The notes: generated by a model not told the origin, from the sequence alone. Shown: positions 42,723 through 52,851, counted from the stretch's first letter. The stretch is DNA of 64,000 bases from G020348385 sp964538085 (GCA_964538085.1 CAZIDF010000005.1:1-64000), one strand, 5' to 3'. A program made the numbers and translations.

Positions 42723-45296
42723 ATGAAAAAAATTCCGATTATCTGTTTAAACATTTTATGCTTGTGTCTGGCCTCATGGGGAATGGATATAGATGTTACT
42801 TTTATAGATAGAATCCCGAATTACCCTTACAATGCTGTTAAGAATAAACCTGATGTGGGAGATATTGTTACTTTTATTGCCCATGTGAAACTCTATGATT
42901 TTGCGGAACAAAATACAAATTACATATGGTACCTGGATGGGATCATCTTGGGGACAGGTAATATTGTTCTTAAAAAGGGAATGGATAATACGGTATCCAT
43001 TGACTGGATATGGGACGATCAAAGGCATGAGATAATGATTCATTTTGACCCCAATGGTATTCTTTCAGAAGAGTCTAAAGAAAATAACATTGTTTATGAT
43101 TTTACAGACGGGTTGATCGTCGGGATGGCTGTCGAAAACAGTCTGGTCGATGCTTTTCCTCAATTTCAAAAAGATCTGGGGATCGGATCTCTTTCCTTCG
43201 AGGATTGGTTTCAAAGGCAGATAAAAATCTGGAATTTGGTGCTCATGGAAAAAGCAGGAGAGCTCAAGTCAGACGCATTGAACGATATCAATGATCGAGT
43301 TCGGGGTGTATTAAGCTACCAAGCTGACGGAACTTTAAGAAATGCGAACTGTCCCCTTGTGTGGAAAGAAGTCGATATGCTGTGGGGGAAATTGGCTTTT
43401 GATATCGAAGGGTATTTAAATGAGAAGTGGAAATGGTTTTATGAGGGAACATTGCCTCATGAACTGAGTCATGCCAGATATTTGCCAGATACGTATATTT
43501 TCGACCTCACAGCATCATCAGTCGAAATAATAGACGATAGCGGCCTGTTAGTTACTCAAACCGACCATATGCCTCCCTATAGCTGGGATGTCGTTTATTA
43601 TAACAAGAATGGCAGTATGATGAGCGGGGATTATTCGGAACGATACAGTCTTTTTGATTCTTATTTATGGAATGAAGTTGCTGGAGAAAGGGCTTTAGGT
43701 TGCAACACCAATGGTTGCTGTGCTCATGATACCGATTGGCTCGATAAGGATTTCCCGGCAAAAATGTATCTAAGAATTCTCCATTTGGATGGTTCCCCAT
43801 GGGAAAATGCAAGGCTTGACATATACAAAAGGGAAGATAGGGGCTATACAGATGTACGGGTAGATAATGCCATTGACTACACCTTTTACACGGATTCTAG
43901 CGGAAGAGCCGAGCTTCCTTCCTCGGTATTTACGCACAGCAGCTATGAATTTATCTTGAAGATCACTTCCCCGGATGAAAAGCTCAAAGAATACCGGTTT
44001 GTTGAAAGGACAGATTTTCATATAGCTTTTTGGGAAGGAAAAACAGATGTTTTCGATTATACCGTTAAAACGGAGTTTGATCCTGTTCCTTTCGCAGACA
44101 GGGTGGAAAACGTTTGGAACCATGATAGGGGAAAGACTTCTGACATCACCCTGTTAGGAAGAAATTTTAAGGAAGGGGGCTATATTCGGTTCAGCAATTG
44201 CATGGTGAAGGTTAATAGCATGACTTTTATCAGTCCCAATGAAATCAAAGCCAATATCTCATTCCCTGAATACATGCGGGATCCCCGCATTCGTTACAGA
44301 TGGTATAACCCGGATGGAAAGTTTGTTCGAGTCAAAGATCCTTATCAACAAGAGTTTCATTTTGACTTCAACGAGCGAAAGCCTTATGCCCATTTCACCT
44401 CTTTTTCTGTCCATGACAGGATTCCTAGCTCTGTCTATTTTAACGGATTATGGTCTCATGATTGGGCCGTCTTGTTTAGAGAAGCATCCGGTCCTTTTCC
44501 CATCGAGGGATCAGGTCCGATCAAATCATATGAGTGGGATTTTGGGGATGGCAGCCTGGGGAGCTTTGAGCCATTTCTCGTGCATCAATTCAATAACTCT
44601 GGAATCTATGAGGTAACCCTCACCGTAACGGATATGGATGGCGAAACAGCATCAACGACCAAAACGATTGTATTCGGAGATGTCCCGGAGATATCGTGTT
44701 CACCGTCCTCGATGTCGTTTATTGACGATGGAAGTCCTGCTGGATTTTTTTCTCAGACACTACAGATAAAGAACTCAGGAGCGGGAACGCTGCATTATTC
44801 CCTATCCGATGACGCTGACTGGCTGAGCGTCTCTCCCACAAGCGGCACGTCCATGGGGAATGTGAATGAACACACAATTTCGGTGAATGTCTCGGATCTG
44901 CATCAAAAAACATACAGTGCTTCTCTCACTATCACTGCGACTGGAGGAATAAACAGTCCTCAAATAGTTCCTGTGTCTCTGGTCATACCTGATATTTATC
45001 CTCCCCTGAACTTTTCAGGTCAGAAAGTGTTGAACCGTTCTCTTTCACAGGCAGAATACATCAATATTCTCACATGGAGAGCTAATCAAAAAAATACGAA
45101 TATCGCAAAATATAAAATATTTCTAATTGAACAAGAAAAGCAGAATCTGTTGGCTGAGCTTGATGCAGGCACTTTTGCTTATTGGCATCGTCGAGTCGAA
45201 AAAGAAAAGGCGCAGACTTATGCCATTGTTGCAGTAGATCACATGGGTAAAGAAGGAATGTATGCCCGTGTCTCAGTCGAATCTCCTGCATTATAA
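42723..45296 (+). CDS. Secreted HExxH protein with PKD and BACON domains
   Basis: The 857-residue protein has a signal peptide (IPIICLNILCLCLASWGMD). The order is: an N-terminal CARDB-like beta domain (to about 130), a helical domain with the zinc-protease motif LPHELSHARYLPD near 250, an IPT-like region (TSDITLLGRNFKEGGYIRF), a PKD domain (SYEWDFGDG, YEVTLTVTD), a BACON domain (ADWLSVSPTSGTS) and a Fn3-like end. HExxH suggests a zinc peptidase; the third ligand is unclear. ATG 42723 follows AGAGGGAG. It probably acts on a surface or extracellular polymer. Confidence 0.75.
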   Translation: MKKIPIICLNILCLCLASWGMDIDVTFIDRIPNYPYNAVKNKPDVGDIVTFIAHVKLYDFAEQNTNYIWYLDGIILGTGNIVLKKGMDNTVSIDWIWDDQRHEIMIHFDPNGILSEESKENNIVYDFTDGLIVGMAVENSLVDAFPQFQKDLGIGSLSFEDWFQRQIKIWNLVLMEKAGELKSDALNDINDRVRGVLSYQADGTLRNANCPLVWKEVDMLWGKLAFDIEGYLNEKWKWFYEGTLPHELSHARYLPDTYIFDLTASSVEIIDDSGLLVTQTDHMPPYSWDVVYYNKNGSMMSGDYSERYSLFDSYLWNEVAGERALGCNTNGCCAHDTDWLDKDFPAKMYLRILHLDGSPWENARLDIYKREDRGYTDVRVDNAIDYTFYTDSSGRAELPSSVFTHSSYEFILKITSPDEKLKEYRFVERTDFHIAFWEGKTDVFDYTVKTEFDPVPFADRVENVWNHDRGKTSDITLLGRNFKEGGYIRFSNCMVKVNSMTFISPNEIKANISFPEYMRDPRIRYRWYNPDGKFVRVKDPYQQEFHFDFNERKPYAHFTSFSVHDRIPSSVYFNGLWSHDWAVLFREASGPFPIEGSGPIKSYEWDFGDGSLGSFEPFLVHQFNNSGIYEVTLTVTDMDGETASTTKTIVFGDVPEISCSPSSMSFIDDGSPAGFFSQTLQIKNSGAGTLHYSLSDDADWLSVSPTSGTSMGNVNEHTISVNVSDLHQKTYSASLTITATGGINSPQIVPVSLVIPDIYPPLNFSGQKVLNRSLSQAEYINILTWRANQKNTNIAKYKIFLIEQEKQNLLAELDAGTFAYWHRRVEKEKAQTYAIVAVDHMGKEGMYARVSVESPAL

Positions 45297-45420
45297 TCAG
45301 TCCTGGAATAATACCCTGTGGATATTTTGGATCTAATTCTTTAGCCTGCTCAAAAGATTCGATGGATTTTAGCATGTCGATTCCCTTCACTCTGAAAGAA
45401 AAAGGAAGGGGTTCTGGCAA
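45287..45420 (-). pseudogene. TPR-kinase fragment joined to a piece of the 240-bp repeat
   Basis: On the minus strand KGIDMLKSIESFEQAKELDP is a TPR unit like those of the kinases here, with no start or continuation. It runs into IIPGLIIMQ, encoded by a short third copy of the repeat (compare PGLMIMQ in copy A). Another scar of a deleted kinase gene. Confidence 0.5.
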
Positions 45421-45484
45421 GAATACGTAGACGCTTCACTTTTGTCAGCATTTTGATGATGGATTCTGCCAATCCATATTAATT

Positions 45485-47299
45485 ATGATAGAATATCCAG
45501 ACATGGTTAACATCAGAAACTTCAGCATAATCGCCCACATCGACCACGGGAAATCCACTCTTGCAGACCGGCTTATCCAAGCCTCCGGATTGGTTTCTCA
45601 AAGGGAGTTCAGGGATCAGATTCTCGATACAATGGATCTGGAAAGGGAGCGTGGGATCACCATAAAAAGCCAAACCATCACCCTTCCGCATACTGATAAG
45701 GAAAATCAGAAATTTTCACTCAATTTGATCGACACTCCGGGCCATGTGGATTTTTCCTATGAAGTTTCCCGTGCCTTGGCAGCCTGCGAAGGAGTGCTTT
45801 TGGTGGTGGATGCCTCTCAGGGCGTGGAAGCTCAGACCGTGGCCAATCTTTATGCGGCGATGGAGCACGACCTCACGATTATTCCTGTCATAAACAAAAT
45901 AGACTTGATTTCTGCGAATATCGACAATACCAAACAACAGATCGAGAATGAACTGGGGCTCGATCCAGAAATGGCGATCCTGTGCTCTGCCAAAGAGGGG
46001 ACCGGAATTTCTGATATTTTTGAGGCCATCGTCAAACACATCCCCCCTCCCCAAGGCAGTCCTGATGCGCCATTTAAAGCCCTAATTTTCGATGCCCAGT
46101 ATGATTCCTATAAGGGTGCGATCATCGCCTGCCGTGTCTTTGACGGATGTATCAAACATGGGGAGATGATCCGGTTTCTGTCCAATGACGTTGTCCATAA
46201 AGTGGAAGATGTCGGGCTCTTTCAACTGGACAGAAAATCCAAAGATAGCCTTTGTGCCGGCGAAGTCGGTTACATCACGGCCGGAGTAAAAAAGCTTGGA
46301 GAAACACGGATAGGGGACACCATCACATTGGATTCAGATCCCACAACAGAACCCCTTGCCGGATTTAAGGTTTCCAAGTCTGTGGTATTTTCTTCTATTT
46401 ATCCGATGGCCACAGATGAATACCAGTCGCTTCGCGAGTCCCTGGAAAAGTATGAACTCAACGATGCTTCCCTGACCTATCAGAAAGATTCCTCTGCAGC
46501 TTTGGGACAAGGATTCAGGTGCGGCTTTCTAGGACTGCTTCATCTCGAGATATTTCAGCAGAGGTTGGAGCGGGAATACGACCAGTCGATCGTGATGACC
46601 GTTCCCAGCGTGCAATACCATTTTTCTCTCAAAAACGGCGAAACACTTATGATCGACAATCCCCAATATTATCCGGATCCCTCGCAGATCCAAAGCACCG
46701 CAGAGCCTTACATCAAAGCTTCGCTGCTCTTCCCTGAAAAATACATGGGAGTGGTCATGAAATTGTGCCTTTCCCGCAGGGGCAGCAACCCTCGCTCGAG
46801 CTATCCGACCACAGGGCGGATCGAACTTACCATCGATATGCCGCTCGCTGAAGCGATCTATGATTTTTACGACACACTTAAAACTATTACGCAGGGATAT
46901 GGTTCCTTCGATTATGAATTGATCGAATACAGGGAAAGTGACCTGGTGAGGCTGGATATACTGGTCAATGGGGAAAAGGTGGATGCTTTATCACTCATCG
47001 TGTTTCGTGACAAAGCCAGAGAGTGGGGGGTGAAAATATGCGATCGGCTTAAAGATGAGATCCCCAGGCACCAATTCAAGATCGCCATCCAAGGTGCCAT
47101 CGGAGGCAACATCATCTCCAGATCCACCGTCTCTCCCTACAGAAAAGATGTGACAGCCAAACTCTATGGGGGAGATGTCACTCGCAAACAAAAGCTCCTC
47201 AAGAAGCAGAAAAAAGGAAAAAAGAGGATGAAGATGGTGGGTTCGGTTATGATCCCCCAGAGCGCTTTTGCCGCTGTGCTCAAAGCAGAGGACAAGTGA
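45485..47299 (+). CDS. lepA: Elongation factor 4 (LepA)
   Basis: The 604-residue translational GTPase has G1 AHIDHGKST, G2/G3 RGITIKSQT and DTPGHVDFSYEVSRAL, and G4 NKID. Domains II, III and V follow, and the LepA-specific C-terminal domain carries PYRKDVTAKLYGGDVTRKQK and KQKKGKKRMK. LepA binds the ribosome and affects assembly and translocation. Length and motifs are normal. It is the only clear universal gene in the window and would serve for taxonomic placement. Confidence 0.97.
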   Translation: MIEYPDMVNIRNFSIIAHIDHGKSTLADRLIQASGLVSQREFRDQILDTMDLERERGITIKSQTITLPHTDKENQKFSLNLIDTPGHVDFSYEVSRALAACEGVLLVVDASQGVEAQTVANLYAAMEHDLTIIPVINKIDLISANIDNTKQQIENELGLDPEMAILCSAKEGTGISDIFEAIVKHIPPPQGSPDAPFKALIFDAQYDSYKGAIIACRVFDGCIKHGEMIRFLSNDVVHKVEDVGLFQLDRKSKDSLCAGEVGYITAGVKKLGETRIGDTITLDSDPTTEPLAGFKVSKSVVFSSIYPMATDEYQSLRESLEKYELNDASLTYQKDSSAALGQGFRCGFLGLLHLEIFQQRLEREYDQSIVMTVPSVQYHFSLKNGETLMIDNPQYYPDPSQIQSTAEPYIKASLLFPEKYMGVVMKLCLSRRGSNPRSSYPTTGRIELTIDMPLAEAIYDFYDTLKTITQGYGSFDYELIEYRESDLVRLDILVNGEKVDALSLIVFRDKAREWGVKICDRLKDEIPRHQFKIAIQGAIGGNIISRSTVSPYRKDVTAKLYGGDVTRKQKLLKKQKKGKKRMKMVGSVMIPQSAFAAVLKAEDK

Positions 47300-47304
47300 G
47301 GAAT

Positions 47305-47544
47305 GTTGCTTGGCTGTCAGAAGTTATTGAAATAAATAAAGTTAGTTCCCGATACTCCTTAATTTTTATCTTAGAAGTTCTTTTTTTATAGGTAAATCAT
47401 CGTTTTAAGGAAATTTCTTTGATCGCACCAGCCTTAAGTGGGAAATCTTGCATTAATATTATCAGTCCTTGAGTAATACTCCTGCTGTTGTTGATGAAAA
47501 AGTAAACGAGAAATAGGTGAAAACATATCCTGTCCCCAATTATT
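47305..47544. repeat. Copy B of the 240-bp dispersed repeat
   Basis: Second copy of the segment at 42407-42643, in the same orientation and also just after a gene stop. The conserved minus-strand frame reads IIGDRICFHLFLVYFF and MQDFPLKAGA. The two copies bracket 4.7 kb with the HExxH protein gene and lepA. Confidence 0.7.
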
Positions 47545-48247
47545 TCGAATGCATCGGTTTCGACAATCGTCACCCCGCAATTCAAAGGGCCAAAGAATTT
47601 GTTTTCAAATACCAGTCTAGAGAAGGGGATATACGGGGTATCTATTGGGATCAGTATTCTCCCAATTATTCCGCCGGATTCTTCGAATTGCTAATCAAGG
47701 CGGGATACACGAATGACAGGTGGGTTCTGAAGGGATTGGAATGGCTGCTGTCCATGCGCCAATATGATGGCGGTTGGGCAATCTCTTTCAGAACCGCAAA
47801 AGAAAATATTTCAATAGGGATGGATTATTGTCCACCCATTCAACCGGATAAGTCCAAACGATTTTCCTATATGGTAACCGGAGTCGTGATCAGAGCTTTC
47901 GCCTATCATCCTGAATATAAAAGAGAAATGAGATTAGAAACGCTGCAGAAATGGTCCCTTCGAGGCTTTTTAAAAGAGATTATTACCCTGATAGAGGCAC
48001 CGTCGAGTTTTGGACCAAGTTTTTCTTCCCGTTCTGGAATACAGACTTGATCGCTGTCTTGGACCCCATATCCAATTTGAGATTCAAGCCGGATCACCCG
48101 ATGGTATCTAAAGGGCTGGATTGGTTTATCGACAGGTTAAATAAGGATGGGACTTGGGATCTGAAATTACTCAAAGGTGACAAACACGAACAGCCATACG
48201 GAATGGCATTGAATATATGTAATATATTTAAGCTGTATTATTCGTGA
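47545..48247 (+). pseudogene. Frameshifted prenyltransferase/squalene-oxidase-repeat-like gene
   Basis: The first frame runs to about 47970 with KAGYTNDRWVLKGLEWLLSM, RQYDGGWAISFRT and YMVTGVVIRAFAYHP. The homology then goes on in another frame: FWTKFFFPFWNTDLIAVLD, KGLDWFIDRLNKDGTWDLKL. QxxDGGW and KDGTWD are repeat marks of the terpene cyclase/prenyltransferase alpha-alpha barrel. The 5' end is cut at the repeat B boundary, no proper start exists, and a frameshift lies near 47960-48000. Confidence 0.65.
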
Positions 48248-48348
48248 TTCAAGGGCCTTTTGCTATTTTAAGCTCTTTGTTTCTTATCTGCCTTCCACAG
48301 ACATCTTGAAACAAATGTATCACATCCAAAACGACAAGGTTATCAGCA

Positions 48349-50412
48349 TCATGATCTTCTTTGTCGTTCCGAGTTTTTCGGGTAGCTTGAGGCTTCGACG
48401 GCTGCAGATTTCTGTCTGATCGCGGCCACAAATCCTCCCCCCGGAGCCATGGTGATTTCGAAAGACATCTTGTCCGTGACCGCTTGTCGTTCAAAACGAA
48501 TAGCATTCGGCTCTTCCTCGCTAAGAGAGCCGTCGACAAACAGCTCGGCCTCGTAATCCCCGGAATCCAGTATCTGAAGAGGTACGACGATTTCACGACA
48601 AATATCGTTCGTCATCCCGCCGAGATACCAGGTTGTGTCCTTTCGCCGAGCCAGGACGACGAACTCGCCCGCTTTGCCCGCAAGGAACCGCGTTTCATCC
48701 CACGTCACCGGAACCTCCCTCAGAAATTCAAAACCCGGCTGTCCCTCATAGGAGGACGGTGTGTCGCAGACCATGGGCATGGGATTTTCGTAAACGATAT
48801 ACATGGCCAGATGGTGGCACCGTGTGCCGAGAACTTCGGGCATGATACTGTGGGGCTGGAAACGGGACGGCGAGACCGCCCGGAATCCTCCCAAATGGTA
48901 ATCCATGGGACCGGCCAAAGCCCGGGTGTAAGCGACATCGATGTTGTGCTGGGGTGTGCACCGGGCGCTCCATTTCAGGTACTCCAGGTTCAACACCCCC
49001 TCCCGGTTAAAGAGATTGGGGAAGGTGCGGTGTTCCCCGCTGGGCATGTAGGAGCCATGGAACTGGATATGGAGTTTGTGCCGGGCGGCTGACTCCAGAA
49101 CACGCTCGCAGAAACGGACCATCTCCTGATCGTTGCGGTCGAGAAAATCCACCATCAGGCCGCGGATTCCCCACTCCTCGTACCGAATGAAAGCCTCTTC
49201 CAGCCGGTCGATCAAGGTCTTCCAGTGAACCCAGAGGCGAATCCCCACTCCGCGTTTCTTGGCGTAGTCAAGGATTTTCGGAAACTCCAATTCCGGCCGG
49301 GGCATCAAGATATCGGTATCGGGTCCTGGCGCGAAATCGACCTGAGACTGCCGATACCAAGGCTTGTCATCTGCTACCACCGAGTGGTAGGCGATGCCGT
49401 TACGGGCGCAGAAATCGATGTAGTGCTTGTGTGTTGCGAAGTTCATACCGCACTTGAACGGAAGCCCTTCCTCGGCTGTCCCGTTCCACCAGTGCCAGGT
49501 CGTCTTGCCAGGCCGAACCCAGGAAAAGTCCCCCCGGGGAGGATCGTTCAGGCAGACAAGGAGATCGCTCTCCAGGTGCTCTCCGGCCTCGTCCGAAAGC
49601 AGCACTACCCGCCAGGGGCTCCAGTGCGGTGTCTTGCCGACTACCCTGGCTTTGGGCCTGAAGGGAAGCGGAGAAAGAGCGATCCGCAGCGCGGTTGATT
49701 CCTCGTTCGGAATCCGTTCGCAATACATCCCGGCAAAATCCCGCAGGCGTGCCTCGGTCAAGACGGCTGAGGGACCGTCCGGCCAAACGGCAAGAAAGGG
49801 TGTGTCGATCAAGGTCTGCTCTGGCAGGTCGGAATAAGACATGTGTTCGTACAGATATTCGTGAGGGGTAGTGAAGCTGGGTGTGGCCATGAACAGGACC
49901 GAGGGATTGCCCTCCAGCCGGAGCTCGGTCGACTCCTCTGTAAGGACGAAGTCAAGGAGCGATTCTTGTTCTGGAAAGCCATACCGAAAGGCCACCCCGT
50001 CATCGTAGGCCCGCAGTTCGAGGTCCCAGAGAATCCCGTTCGCGCTTTCCAGGCGGAGACACGCTTCTGAATAGACATTCCGGACAATACGGCTCTTGCC
50101 CCAGGGTAGAGAAAAGGTTTCGTCCAGGCGCTCCTCATTCAGCGCGTGAATCCGTACACCTTCGTTCAACTGGCCTTTTCCAGCCAGCGTGATTCTCAAA
50201 GCCGAAGATTTTACGACTGACCTACCGTCACGCCTGACTGTGTAGGTCAGGGTGCTTCGGGCTCCGGTTCCGGAGTGTTCTAGGGTGATGGCATTTTTTC
50301 CATCGGGCGATTGAACCCTGACTGTCCGTTCTTCAGTGCCGTCTCTGCCCGAACAGGTTGTCAAGGCGGCAAGCACGAGGAGCACTGTTATTCTTATGAA
50401 TAAATCCTTCAT
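48349..50412 (-). CDS. GH97-family glycoside hydrolase lipoprotein
   Basis: The 687-residue protein has a lipoprotein signal (FIRITVLLVLAALTTCSG). An N-terminal beta-sandwich (VQSPDGKNAITLEHSGTGAR) follows, then the TIM barrel with FCARNGIAYHSVVADDKPWY and the GH97 core GIRGLMVDFLDRNDQEMV, followed by HGSYMPSGEHRTFPNLFNRE. The Asp in VDFLDR lies where retaining GH97 members have the nucleophile. GH97 enzymes are alpha-glucosidases or alpha-galactosidases with Ca2+. ATG 50412 follows CAGGAGAATGGG. It is divergent from a GH172-type gene. Confidence 0.9.
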   Translation of the reverse strand: MKDLFIRITVLLVLAALTTCSGRDGTEERTVRVQSPDGKNAITLEHSGTGARSTLTYTVRRDGRSVVKSSALRITLAGKGQLNEGVRIHALNEERLDETFSLPWGKSRIVRNVYSEACLRLESANGILWDLELRAYDDGVAFRYGFPEQESLLDFVLTEESTELRLEGNPSVLFMATPSFTTPHEYLYEHMSYSDLPEQTLIDTPFLAVWPDGPSAVLTEARLRDFAGMYCERIPNEESTALRIALSPLPFRPKARVVGKTPHWSPWRVVLLSDEAGEHLESDLLVCLNDPPRGDFSWVRPGKTTWHWWNGTAEEGLPFKCGMNFATHKHYIDFCARNGIAYHSVVADDKPWYRQSQVDFAPGPDTDILMPRPELEFPKILDYAKKRGVGIRLWVHWKTLIDRLEEAFIRYEEWGIRGLMVDFLDRNDQEMVRFCERVLESAARHKLHIQFHGSYMPSGEHRTFPNLFNREGVLNLEYLKWSARCTPQHNIDVAYTRALAGPMDYHLGGFRAVSPSRFQPHSIMPEVLGTRCHHLAMYIVYENPMPMVCDTPSSYEGQPGFEFLREVPVTWDETRFLAGKAGEFVVLARRKDTTWYLGGMTNDICREIVVPLQILDSGDYEAELFVDGSLSEEEPNAIRFERQAVTDKMSFEITMAPGGGFVAAIRQKSAAVEASSYPKNSERQRRS

Positions 50413-50596
50413 CCCATTCTCCTGACCCGCTTCGTGTTTTAGGTCGGGGCTATGATATACAAATATCATTTCAGGTGCAAGGCCGAAAGCTTGACTTCCT
50501 GCTGTGGCCGGCGATACAATTTTTCCCCCTTGGGTCGTCGATACACGTGTTCCTGGATCGAATTGACCCCACACCATTTATTGGGAGGTCAGGAAA

Positions 50597-52636
50597 ATGA
50601 ACGGACAAAAAAAACGTAGACTGTCGACCTCTCGAATGCTCTCGATTATCGCTTTTGTCCTAGTGCTTTGCGGAGCACTTGCATGCACGGACTCTCTTCC
50701 TCCGGTCACATCCTCGGACATGCAGCCGGTCCTGGGGATCGAGGAACTCAGCCGCCTGGACCTCCTCCCGAGACTGAAACGATCGGTCAAGGTCGGCTTG
50801 ATATCGAGCTATGACAGAACCGGCGGCAACGATGACGGCTTCTCCGGCACCTATTCCTTCGTCAGAAAGGAAGAGGCAGGACTGGTCCTCGCTGACCTGG
50901 AGGGTCCTGGGATTATCTACCGCATTCATATGCCTGTTCCGGCAGACGATGTGATCGAGTTCTATTTCGATGGCGAAACATCCCCCCGGATCAGCTTGAA
51001 AATCACTGAGCTGTTTGCGGGCACGCATGCGCCTTTCCTGTCTCCACTTGTCGGGACCGGAGCAGGCGGTCGCTATTCCTATGTGCCTCTGACGTTCCAG
51101 CGCTCCTGCAAGGTCCTGGTCCGGGCCGAAAAGTTCCACTTTTATCAGATCAGTTATGCCCAATATCCGGCGGATTTTAAAATCCCAACCTACGAAGATC
51201 CACCGTCCGACGCATTTCTCCGCCTGTTGGAGAAAGCAGAGAGCCTGATCCGTTCGGCCGGTTCCGATATCTCGCCTTACCTCGTTTCCGAGGGGACACG
51301 GATGAAAGTCCACCGGACCCGGAAAATCCTCCAGCCGGGACAGACGGTGACGATGTTCAAGACAAAAAATCCCGGGAGGATCGTCGGCCTGAAGCTCGGG
51401 CCAGCGGAAGTCTTCGCAGGGAAAGACCGGGATATCTTCATCAGGATGTACTGGGACGGCAATGAGGAGCCTGCTGTAGCCAGCCCGGTGGGCGATATGT
51501 TCGGTTACAGCTTCGGGGAACCCGCGGTTCGCTCGCTCCTCGTCGGCACCTCCGGTGAGACGAACTACATGTATTTCCCGATGCCTTTCGAACGGTCCGC
51601 AAGGATCGAACTCGTATCCGAAAGGACATCCGGCCGGGCGGTAGATGTGTGGTCCGAGGTGACCGTAGCAGCGCTGGGCAAATCAGGGGATGAAGGACGA
51701 TTTTATGCGCGCTGGAGGCGCGAAAATCCCACCCGTGAGGGCTTGCCGTACACCTTCCTGTGGACGACCGGCAGGGGACACGTCGTCGGCGTGATTTTGC
51801 AGGCGCAGGGCCTCGAGATCGGGCATACCGCCTTTTTCGAAGGGGACGAACGTGTCATCATCGACGGGCAGCTGGCCATTCCCGGGACCGGCTCGGAGGA
51901 AACCTTCAACGGGGGTTGGTACGATGTCCCGGGCCGCTGGGAAAACCGGATTTCGTTTCCGCTCAGCGGATGCCTGGATTACAAAAAGCATCTCAGCCGG
52001 ACCGGCGGATATCGCTGGCTGATCACGGACTCATTCGCCTACGAGCAGAGCATCGACTTAACGATCGAGCACGGTCCGGAAGGAAACAAGATGCCTACAG
52101 ACTACACCAGCGTAACCTTTTTTTATTCTTCGGATCCTCCGCCGGACTACTCCTATCTCCCCCCGGTTGCCGAACGAAAGGTGACGAATCCGCCAAGAAT
52201 CGTCTTTGTGCCCGGATGGAACGTACCGATCCACACCACCTCACTGCAGAATGCCACCTGGTCCAAGCAGACGGCGACGATCGGGGAAAACCGGGTCCGG
52301 TATCTGTCGATGAAGACTACGGGCGAAGATATCTTCGGCACTCACCATATCTCTTTCATTTGCGACATGCCCGCTTCGGGCAGCTACAAGGTAGGGATCA
52401 AGGCCGTGCACGGCCCCAACCAGGGGATTGTCCAGATGTTCCAGCGCGACAGACCTGTCGGGGAGGCCGTGAACCTTTACGCTGCGGATCGAAGCCTGTC
52501 TTCGATTCTTCCCCTGGGTATCCAGGAAATGAGCTACGGAGACAACCTCTTTTTCCTGCACCTTGTCGGCAAAGACCCACGTTCGGCCGGGATAGGTTTC
52601 GAGCTCGTCGAAATCGTTTTCGAACGAATCGACTAG
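50597..52636 (+). CDS. DUF2961/GH172-family lipoprotein
   Basis: The 679-residue protein has a lipoprotein signal with lipobox LCGALAC (Cys30). The DUF2961 (now GH172) signature is present: ISSYDRTGGNDDGFSG, LEGPGIIYRIHMPVP and KFHFYQISYAQYP. A second beta-sandwich follows and a C-terminal accessory domain (SGSYKVGIKAVHGPNQG) starts near 595. Characterised GH172 enzymes act on alpha-fructofuranosides or arabinofuranosides. GGAGG lies before ATG. The 184-bp gap to the GH97 gene probably holds both promoters. Confidence 0.88.
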   Translation: MNGQKKRRLSTSRMLSIIAFVLVLCGALACTDSLPPVTSSDMQPVLGIEELSRLDLLPRLKRSVKVGLISSYDRTGGNDDGFSGTYSFVRKEEAGLVLADLEGPGIIYRIHMPVPADDVIEFYFDGETSPRISLKITELFAGTHAPFLSPLVGTGAGGRYSYVPLTFQRSCKVLVRAEKFHFYQISYAQYPADFKIPTYEDPPSDAFLRLLEKAESLIRSAGSDISPYLVSEGTRMKVHRTRKILQPGQTVTMFKTKNPGRIVGLKLGPAEVFAGKDRDIFIRMYWDGNEEPAVASPVGDMFGYSFGEPAVRSLLVGTSGETNYMYFPMPFERSARIELVSERTSGRAVDVWSEVTVAALGKSGDEGRFYARWRRENPTREGLPYTFLWTTGRGHVVGVILQAQGLEIGHTAFFEGDERVIIDGQLAIPGTGSEETFNGGWYDVPGRWENRISFPLSGCLDYKKHLSRTGGYRWLITDSFAYEQSIDLTIEHGPEGNKMPTDYTSVTFFYSSDPPPDYSYLPPVAERKVTNPPRIVFVPGWNVPIHTTSLQNATWSKQTATIGENRVRYLSMKTTGEDIFGTHHISFICDMPASGSYKVGIKAVHGPNQGIVQMFQRDRPVGEAVNLYAADRSLSSILPLGIQEMSYGDNLFFLHLVGKDPRSAGIGFELVEIVFERID

Positions 52637-52639
52637 TGC

Positions 52640-52851
52640 CGCTTACCTTCCTGTGGGTGGATTTGACGGTCCATTTCACGGTGCCGGAAGCGGGACGCTA
52701 TTCGTCCGAGCTCTTCTGACTTCATCCCAAGCTCGGTATGTTCGATCTCGAAAAAGGGGATAATATCCTGGAGGTCGAGGCGATGGAACCCAATCCGGAA
52801 GCAGAATCTGGAAACCAGTTCGGCCTGGATTACATATTCCTCATAAGATAG
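52640..52851 (+). pseudogene. C-terminal fragment of a second DUF2961/GH172 gene
   Basis: In one frame the sequence reads FTVPEAGRYSSELF, an in-frame TGA, then HPKLGMFDLEKGDNILEVEA and FGLDYIFLIR before a stop at 52849. This is the beta-sandwich end typical of GH172-associated C-terminal domains. No catalytic part precedes it; the intact GH172 gene ends just before. The rest of the 318-bp gap to 52955 shows nothing. Confidence 0.6.

Noticed and set aside
48249..48596. Minus-strand frame over the GH97 3' end and gap
   Set aside because: The conserved part is out of frame with GH97; the tail (VLDVIHLFQDVCGRQ) looks coding-like but I could not assign it and saw no start.
51760..52719. 319-codon frame in the GH172 gene
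   Set aside because: It is an alternate-frame shadow; only its last part overlaps the real GH172 tail fragment reported separately.
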